Of a stretch of DNA of 64,000 bases, positions 59,229 through 64,000 are shown piece by piece. The DNA is from Spirochaetota bacterium (lineage in GTDB: Bacteria > Spirochaetota > Spirochaetia > Treponematales > Rectinemataceae): NCBI GenBank assembly GCA_026398595.1, contig JAPLSO010000048.1:62001-126000 (forward strand). The letters are read 5' to 3'. The notes below the pieces were generated by a model. It had not been told where the DNA came from, ran no database searches, and saw only the letters and a program-made list of their open reading frames with translations. Within the stretch, counting starts at the first letter, position 1. Each line of letters starts with the position of its first letter. The position numbers were made by a program, and so were the translations under genes.

Positions 59229-61166
59229 TCAGAGCTGAACGCCGTCCGCCGGCCTTGTCTTTATAAGACAGGACTTTTCGCCTTCCCAGGGGAGTACGGA
59301 CGAGAAGGTCCCTCCAGCGTTACGCGGCTCCCACACTTCGACGGGACCCTTCCTTCCATCGACGATGACGCGACCCAGACGTCGGAATTCCAGCCGGCCT
59401 GAGGCCGCCCTGTCCCCGACGGGATCAAGAGGGCCAGCGCAAGCCTCCACCGTGGCGGACGACACGAGCACGGAACCCCCGACCACCTTGTTGGCCTCCT
59501 CCAGCCTGCTCGCCGTGTTGACCACGTCGCCCAGAGCCGTGTAGTTGAAGCGCGAGGGAGAGCCCATGTTGCCTACGGCTGCCTTGCCCGTATGCAGCCC
59601 GATGCGGGTGAAGGGAAGCCCGGCGCCAAGGGCGGTGAAGGCCTCCTTCGCCGCCTCGATGGCGGGACCGCAGGCCAGGGCCGCTCGGACCGCTCGAGCC
59701 GCATGGTCGGGCTGTTCCAGGGGAGCGTTCCAGAAAGCGACCACGGCGTCGCCTATGTACTTGTCCACGGTTCCACCCTCGTCGAGGATGGCCTGGGTGA
59801 TGGTGGATAGGTAGAGATTCATGAATTCAGCCAGGCGGTCAGGGCTCATCGACTCCGAGATCGACGAAAAACCCCTGACATCGGAGAAGAAGAGCGTCAT
59901 AACCCGTTCTTCGCCGCCCAGACTGAGGCGATTCGGGTTTCTCACCAGCTGATCGATGACCGTGGGGGAAAGATACTGGGAGAAACTTCGCCTTAGGAAA
60001 GCCCGCTTCCTGCCCTCGGCGACGTAGGAGAGAACGATGCCCGTGACGTAGGCGAAGATGCCGCCACCCAGCCCCGCACCCACGGGCGCTACCAGGCCCT
60101 GGGCCAGAAAAACCCAGCTAAGTCCTGTTGGTGCCAGGACGAAGAAGAAGGCGGCGGCAGCCAGTGGGGCGGGTTTCCCCACGAGAACGGAGACCGCGAC
60201 AGCGGCAAGGATGAAGATGAGAGCTATCAGGTCGACGGCAACGGGAGAAAGAGCGCGCGCCAGCGTACTATCCAAGCTGTCAGCCGCGAAGGTCGCGTGG
60301 ATCTCGGCGCCTGGCATGGCCTGATCCGTGGGTACAGCCTGCCGGTCCAGGAGACCGGGGGCGGAGAACCCGATGAAGATATACTTTCCGCTGAAATCCC
60401 GGGGAGAGAGGCCGCCCGATCCGCCCAGCGCCGCGGAGATGATCTCGGCGGCGTTGCGCGCGGGGAAGCTAGGGGATTTGCCCCTGAACTCAAGGTAGAG
60501 TTCCTTCGGAAGCGAGGCCAGGTCGGGAGCATCCCCGCCCGATTCGAGGGCGGCGAGACCCAGGGAAGAGCCCTGGCCCATGCCGCTTTCCGAGAAAGGC
60601 CGGTAGCGCCGCAGGACGCCATCACGGTCCACCAGACCCTTCACCGACCCGTACCGCGTCCGTTTCAGGGGAAGAGGAGCAAGCCTCTCCCTTCCGGACG
60701 GATCAAGAGCCTCGGCGACAACGACGTTGCCCGCCTTGTCCATGGCTTCGGCACATCGCCGGTCATCCTCGGGTCCGTAGGGCGAGGCTTCCGTGAAGAG
60801 AATGTCATAGGACTGGGCTTTGGCCCCGGCGAGGAAGGAAGCCATGATGCCGTAGATCTCTCTGGGCCACGGCCAGGAATAGCCGAGGTTCTTCTCCACC
60901 CAGGTCAAACTGTACTGATCAACATAGACGAGTTCGACGCTCCCAGCCGAGGGTCTCTTGTCCTTCCGCGCCGAAAGCATCAACGTGGTGCTACGCGAGG
61001 CGCCGACACGCGCCGCGGAGTCGTAGAGGGCCAGGTCGAGCTTTTGGGCCAGGCCTGAGATGCCTAAAAGCAGGGCGAAAAGGATGCCTGAGCCGAGGGC
61101 GAACAGGAAACGATTCCGGAGTGAAAGTGCCGCTTCGACGTTTCCCCCGGCCTTGACGGGTTTCAA
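59229..61166 (-). CDS. CHASE2-domain adenylate cyclase
   Basis: This is a 645-residue membrane-bound class III cyclase. After an N-terminal membrane helix (about 20-42) comes an extracytoplasmic CHASE2 sensor (about 45-310, with YSWPWPREIYGIMASFLAG, YDILFTEASPYGPEDD and YIFIGFSAPGLLDRQAVPTD), then three membrane helices (about 318-395) and the catalytic domain. The latter has LFFSDVRGFSSISE and GDAVVAFWNAP for metal binding, DKYIGD with the purine-binding Lys, GLHTGKAAVGNMGSPSRFNY and LGDVVNTASRLEEAN. cAMP rather than cGMP is likely. The TTG start overlaps the M48 gene stop and has GAGGG seven bases upstream. The three minus-strand genes form an operon. Confidence 0.9.
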   Translation of the reverse strand: MKPVKAGGNVEAALSLRNRFLFALGSGILFALLLGISGLAQKLDLALYDSAARVGASRSTTLMLSARKDKRPSAGSVELVYVDQYSLTWVEKNLGYSWPWPREIYGIMASFLAGAKAQSYDILFTEASPYGPEDDRRCAEAMDKAGNVVVAEALDPSGRERLAPLPLKRTRYGSVKGLVDRDGVLRRYRPFSESGMGQGSSLGLAALESGGDAPDLASLPKELYLEFRGKSPSFPARNAAEIISAALGGSGGLSPRDFSGKYIFIGFSAPGLLDRQAVPTDQAMPGAEIHATFAADSLDSTLARALSPVAVDLIALIFILAAVAVSVLVGKPAPLAAAAFFFVLAPTGLSWVFLAQGLVAPVGAGLGGGIFAYVTGIVLSYVAEGRKRAFLRRSFSQYLSPTVIDQLVRNPNRLSLGGEERVMTLFFSDVRGFSSISESMSPDRLAEFMNLYLSTITQAILDEGGTVDKYIGDAVVAFWNAPLEQPDHAARAVRAALACGPAIEAAKEAFTALGAGLPFTRIGLHTGKAAVGNMGSPSRFNYTALGDVVNTASRLEEANKVVGGSVLVSSATVEACAGPLDPVGDRAASGRLEFRRLGRVIVDGRKGPVEVWEPRNAGGTFSSVLPWEGEKSCLIKTRPADGVQL

Positions 61167-62176
61167 AAATAGACCCTCATGGCCTCAAAGCGGAGCGCCT
61201 TAGCCCTCGCCGCGTCCGCCTCCTGGTCAGGGCCCCCCCGAACCCCGCTTGCCGCTTCAGCTACCTTGGTGGATGGAAGGACCCTGCCGAAGAGTTCCTG
61301 ACCCTTGGCCTCCTTCACCGAGGCGCCGATGGCCTCAAGGCGGGTAGCCGGCGCTGGGTGGGTCAGGGCGAAGCCCGCCGCCCCCGATGCCCCCGTCGAC
61401 TCCTTCGAGGGGATCCTGGCGATGAGCCGGGAAAGGGCTTCGGTATCCCGACCCGATGCCTTCAGGACAAGGTAGGCTTCCCAGTCCGCCTGAAATTCGA
61501 AGGTCTGGGAATAGCCCGAGACGATGAGTATCTTGGCGAGGTCGGCTATGGCGTCACCAAAGGTAGAGGTGAAGAGGGCGGCTTCGCCACCTTCGGAGAG
61601 ACCGGCGTTCAAGGCATACTCCGAAGCTATGCGGGCGAAACGGGCGCCGTGGACCGAGGCAAGGCCGTGGCCTAGAGCCACGTGGGCAATCTCGTGGGCA
61701 AGGACGGCGGCAAGCTCGTCCTCGTCTCTCGCGAGGCTCACAAGACCGCGCGTCACGAGGATATGCCCCCCCGGCGTCGCGAAGGCGTTGACCTCAGGAC
61801 TATCGAGGGCGAAGAAGCGGTAGCCCGAATAGATCTCGGGCCGGATGGAATAAAGCGCGAGGCCCTGCCCAAGCTTGTTGAGGTAGGCGTTGAGCTCCGG
61901 CCTGTCATAGGGAGGGTAACTCTGGAAGATCGACGCCGCGACGGCCCTTCCGACGTAGTAATCGTCTTCGGGGCTCAGGCGGTTCTCGGCTTCGACGGCT
62001 GCCGCCGCGGCCCGCTTCAACATGGCCGCCTGGTAGTCGGTCAGGAGCCCCTGGTCGAGGCTTCGCGTGGCAAGGAGGTCCATGCTTTGGGCGAGGGTGA
62101 GGCAAGAGGATAGGAGAACCGTCGCGGTCAGGGCCGCGGCGGCCGCGAGGAACCAGGCGCTCCTAGCCTTCCTCAC
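61163..62176 (-). CDS. M48 family metalloprotease lipoprotein
   Basis: This 337-residue zinc protease is related to BepA/LoiP/HtpX. A signal peptide ends in the lipobox LLSSC (Cys about 24). The zinc motif HEIAHVALGHG and the third ligand in FEFQADWEAYLVL are both present, so it should be active. Such proteins act in outer-membrane quality control. The GTG at 62176 overlaps the stop of the SH3 gene (GTGA), with GGGAG nine bases upstream. The long N-terminal extension of the same open frame is out-of-frame sequence of the SH3 gene. Confidence 0.9.
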   Translation of the reverse strand: MRKARSAWFLAAAAALTATVLLSSCLTLAQSMDLLATRSLDQGLLTDYQAAMLKRAAAAAVEAENRLSPEDDYYVGRAVAASIFQSYPPYDRPELNAYLNKLGQGLALYSIRPEIYSGYRFFALDSPEVNAFATPGGHILVTRGLVSLARDEDELAAVLAHEIAHVALGHGLASVHGARFARIASEYALNAGLSEGGEAALFTSTFGDAIADLAKILIVSGYSQTFEFQADWEAYLVLKASGRDTEALSRLIARIPSKESTGASGAAGFALTHPAPATRLEAIGASVKEAKGQELFGRVLPSTKVAEAASGVRGGPDQEADAARAKALRFEAMRVYF

Positions 62177-62652
62177 CTGTCGTCGCTCCCTTCGAGGAAG
62201 CGGAGGCAGGCTTCGGGCGTGTAGGCGAGTTTTTCCATCTTGTCCACCCAGACGAAATCGACATGGGTCTTCTGGCGGTACTGATCCTCCAGGCTCTGGT
62301 CGAAGCCCTTGCCCGCGAGGGAAATCTCGGTCTCCGAAACACCCTGAACGGCTGCTCCGGGGACGGTCACCGGTATTGTCTTGGCGGTCAGCGCCGAGGC
62401 GAAAATGTAGCCGTAGCGCGACGAACCGGGCACTCTCACTTTCGTCCATCCGTCCATCGTCCCAAACACGAAGAGTTTCTGTCGGTAGGCCACCGATTCT
62501 ATGATGGGCGCCGCCACCGAAGGAGCCTTGCGTATCTGGCTCATGGCCACCTGGACGGACATAGCCGTCATCTCGGTCTGGCCCTGGGCCCGCAGAGGAA
62601 GGAAGATCAGGAACATGAGGGCCCAGGCCCCCGCGCGAAGGTAAATTCTCAT
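62173..62652 (-). CDS. Secreted SH3-like domain protein
   Basis: This 159-residue protein has an N-terminal signal peptide (about residues 1-22, cleavage after LRAQG) and a bacterial SH3 domain (about 28-95: VQVAMSQIRKAPSVAAPIIE, VAYRQKLFVFGTMDGWTKVR, GYIFASALT). SH3b domains bind cell wall or proteins. It is first in an operon with the M48 lipoprotein and the cyclase, which suggests envelope sensing or maintenance. AGGTGG lies six bases before the ATG. A TATAAT box lies 27 bases upstream. Confidence 0.85.
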   Translation of the reverse strand: MRIYLRAGAWALMFLIFLPLRAQGQTEMTAMSVQVAMSQIRKAPSVAAPIIESVAYRQKLFVFGTMDGWTKVRVPGSSRYGYIFASALTAKTIPVTVPGAAVQGVSETEISLAGKGFDQSLEDQYRQKTHVDFVWVDKMEKLAYTPEACLRFLEGSDDR

Positions 62653-62679
62653 CTGACACCACCTGGGGCGAAAAACCCC

Positions 62680-62685
62680 ATTATA
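62680..62685 (-). promoter_or_regulatory. -10 box for the SH3-M48-cyclase operon
   Basis: On the minus strand a perfect TATAAT precedes a leader of 27 bases with a GGGG/CCCC hairpin. No clear -35 is seen. Confidence 0.4.
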
Positions 62686-62716
62686 ACTATAGCGCGATTT
62701 GGCTTAGGCGACCGAC

Positions 62717-64000
62717 TCAGTCTCCCCTATCGAGGAGCATGGCCTCGAGCTGGGCCTTCCAGTCGAGGAGGGCATGGACGATGGCCCGCTGGGGGGCTGG
62801 CATGTCGGGGTCAGTCATCTCGCGCTCGACAAGCAGATTGTAGTCGCCAAGTTCGGCGCTCCCCTCGGCGGCCGGAAGCTGAATCCGCCTGACGCAGTTC
62901 TCCCTCCAGCTCAAACGCTCCGAGGGACTCAAGGTTTCAGGAAAATTCCGGGCAAAAAGCCTTCCGAGGAGGCGGGGAATCCTGTCGTCCAGGAATTTGG
63001 CTTTTTTGAAGGATTCCTTGACTTCGGCGAGGGCCGCGCTGTTTCCCCGTGCCGCGGCTGTCTTTTCGTGGAAGCGGGAGAGCTTCTCCCTGTCACGGTC
63101 GGGGAAAAAACCGCCCGAGTACAGGCAGAGTTCAGGGTCGTCGGAAGGAGGAGGAGGCAGGGCTTCTTCGAAGACGGCCGCGAGTTTCTGGGCCAGACCC
63201 GGATTTCTTTTTATGAAGGCGAGTCTTTGTCCGCAGAGTTCCTTGTTCAGTCCGAGTCTTTCTCCCGACTCGCGGCTGAGCGTCGAAACCGGGGCGATGA
63301 AGGGGCAGTGGTTGAGCCGTATCCGTGTGAGGGGAACGCGCGGCTTCGTCCTCTCCTCCGCCTTGACGAAGACGCGCTGGCGTATCTCCTCGACCGTGAG
63401 TGACTGGAGTTCGGCCGGGTCGAATCGGAGGTCGATGGCGATCAACTGGCTCCGGTTCACCGCGTCCATGCCCACGGGTGCGACGATGGTCGTGCAGCCG
63501 GCGGGCGACGTGTACTCCGAGGCAGTGTGGAGGAGCATCTTGCCCGCCGGCAGATCGATGAGGGGCTTAAGGCTCTCGCGCTTCCTGTGGGCGTAATACC
63601 AGGCATAGAGTTTCCCCTGTTTGCTTTTAATGAGCCGGGCGAAGGCAATGGAAGCCCGTATGTCGCTTAGGGCGTCATGGGCCGAATCGTGTTCAAGGCC
63701 GTTCGCCTTGGCCAGGGCCTCAAGCTTGAAGAGGGGCTTGCCCTCCCCGTCCATCGGCCAGACTATCCCTTCCGGACGCAAGTCATGGGCGGCTCTGCCC
63801 AGGTTGACGATGTCCCAGCGCGAGTTGCCGTGGGCGTATTCCCGCTCGTAGGGGTCGAAGAGATTGCGGTAGAGAAGGTTCCGGATGAACTCTTCGTCGA
63901 ACTGTATGGAGTTGTAGCCGGCGGCTGTCGTCCCCGGCCTCGAAAACTCGGAAAGTAGCCGGAGAGCGAAATCGTACTCGCCGAGGCCGAGTTCGTAGGC
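62717..64000 (-). CDS. sbcB: Exodeoxyribonuclease I, 5' end beyond the window
   Basis: At least 427 codons of a 3'-5' exonuclease specific for single-stranded DNA are present. The start is off the right edge. The DEDD exonuclease part shows GYNSIQFDEEFIRNLLYRNL, FDPYEREYAHGNSRWDIVNL and HDALSDIRASIAFARLIK (ExoIII motif with the catalytic Asp). The SH3-like and helical ExoI regions follow (HTASEYTSPAGCTTIVAPVG, LNHCPFIAPVSTL). This closely follows E. coli ExoI in motif order. It is transcribed toward the SH3 gene with a 64-base gap that holds that operon's promoter. Confidence 0.93.
   Translation of the reverse strand, partial: AYELGLGEYDFALRLLSEFSRPGTTAAGYNSIQFDEEFIRNLLYRNLFDPYEREYAHGNSRWDIVNLGRAAHDLRPEGIVWPMDGEGKPLFKLEALAKANGLEHDSAHDALSDIRASIAFARLIKSKQGKLYAWYYAHRKRESLKPLIDLPAGKMLLHTASEYTSPAGCTTIVAPVGMDAVNRSQLIAIDLRFDPAELQSLTVEEIRQRVFVKAEERTKPRVPLTRIRLNHCPFIAPVSTLSRESGERLGLNKELCGQRLAFIKRNPGLAQKLAAVFEEALPPPPSDDPELCLYSGGFFPDRDREKLSRFHEKTAAARGNSAALAEVKESFKKAKFLDDRIPRLLGRLFARNFPETLSPSERLSWRENCVRRIQLPAAEGSAELGDYNLLVEREMTDPDMPAPQRAIVHALLDWKAQLEAMLLDRGD

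Noticed and set aside
62177-62662. N-terminal extension of the M48 protease frame
   Set aside because: These codons are the SH3 gene read in another frame. The signal peptide with lipobox begins at the GTG at 62176.
1-64000. CRISPR arrays, tRNA and rRNA genes, complete insertion sequences
   Set aside because: No regularly spaced repeats, tRNA-like cloverleafs, rRNA stretches or transposase genes were noticed in the gaps between genes. This was by eye, and a dedicated scan could still find a tRNA.

Overview
This window most likely comes from a high-GC spirochaete of the Treponema/Rectinema/Spirochaeta kind. The support is a spirochaete-type second elongation factor G, a class II (PurK-independent) PurE, a DUF4954 beta-helix protein, an MglBAC sugar transporter with a lipoprotein binding component, and a type III glutamine synthetase. 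This assignment comes from recalled protein-family features, not from a search. Gene density is very high, and many genes overlap by 4 bases (ATGA, GTGA or TTGA).

Layout. 1-2558: a broken HD-GYP gene and an exbB-exbD-tonB energy-transduction operon. 2637-17016: guaB and an eight-gene de novo purine operon (purB-L-Q-C-E-F-DM-NH) that covers every step from PRPP to IMP, with two gene fusions. 17202-28022: ssb, an IclR regulator, a U32 peptidase/RlhA-like protein, EF-G2, two unknown proteins, DUF4954 and urocanase. 28154-31328: thioredoxin, an Ldh2-family dehydrogenase, an ABC ATPase remnant and XdhC. 31325-36393: two minus-strand groups, serA-serC and nif3-lspA-small membrane protein-DUF1015. 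36400-38390: a candidate small RNA, a 40-residue ORF and an unusual pair of soluble MotA-like and MotA/FliG-like genes. 38418-43545: asd-lysC-dapB-dapD-proC behind a lysine riboswitch. 43681-47613: a sigma-54 activator, a sigma-54 promoter and an interrupted glutamine synthetase III gene, joined by repeated operator-like sites. 47718-55355: a degenerate beta-lactamase-fold membrane protein and an mglBAC operon that ends in a flavoprotein and a cation-efflux gene. 55423-64000: a radical SAM protein, the BioY/EcfA/EcfT biotin transporter, a CHASE2 adenylate cyclase, an M48 lipoprotein peptidase, an SH3-like protein and exonuclease I (cut by the window end).

Themes. Amino-acid, nitrogen and purine anabolism dominate. 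Three kinds of signal recur. First, promoters whose -10 box lies 6-9 bases before the start codon suggest leaderless mRNAs for about eight genes, while other genes have canonical Shine-Dalgarno sequences. Second, four genes (HD-GYP, ssb, an ABC ATPase and glutamine synthetase III) look as if an internal block has been deleted, which is either real decay or an assembly problem. Third, strong regulatory elements are visible: a lysine riboswitch, a sigma-54 promoter and a 26-bp perfect operator palindrome before mglB. The least familiar item is the MotA/FliG-like gene pair at 36778-38390.
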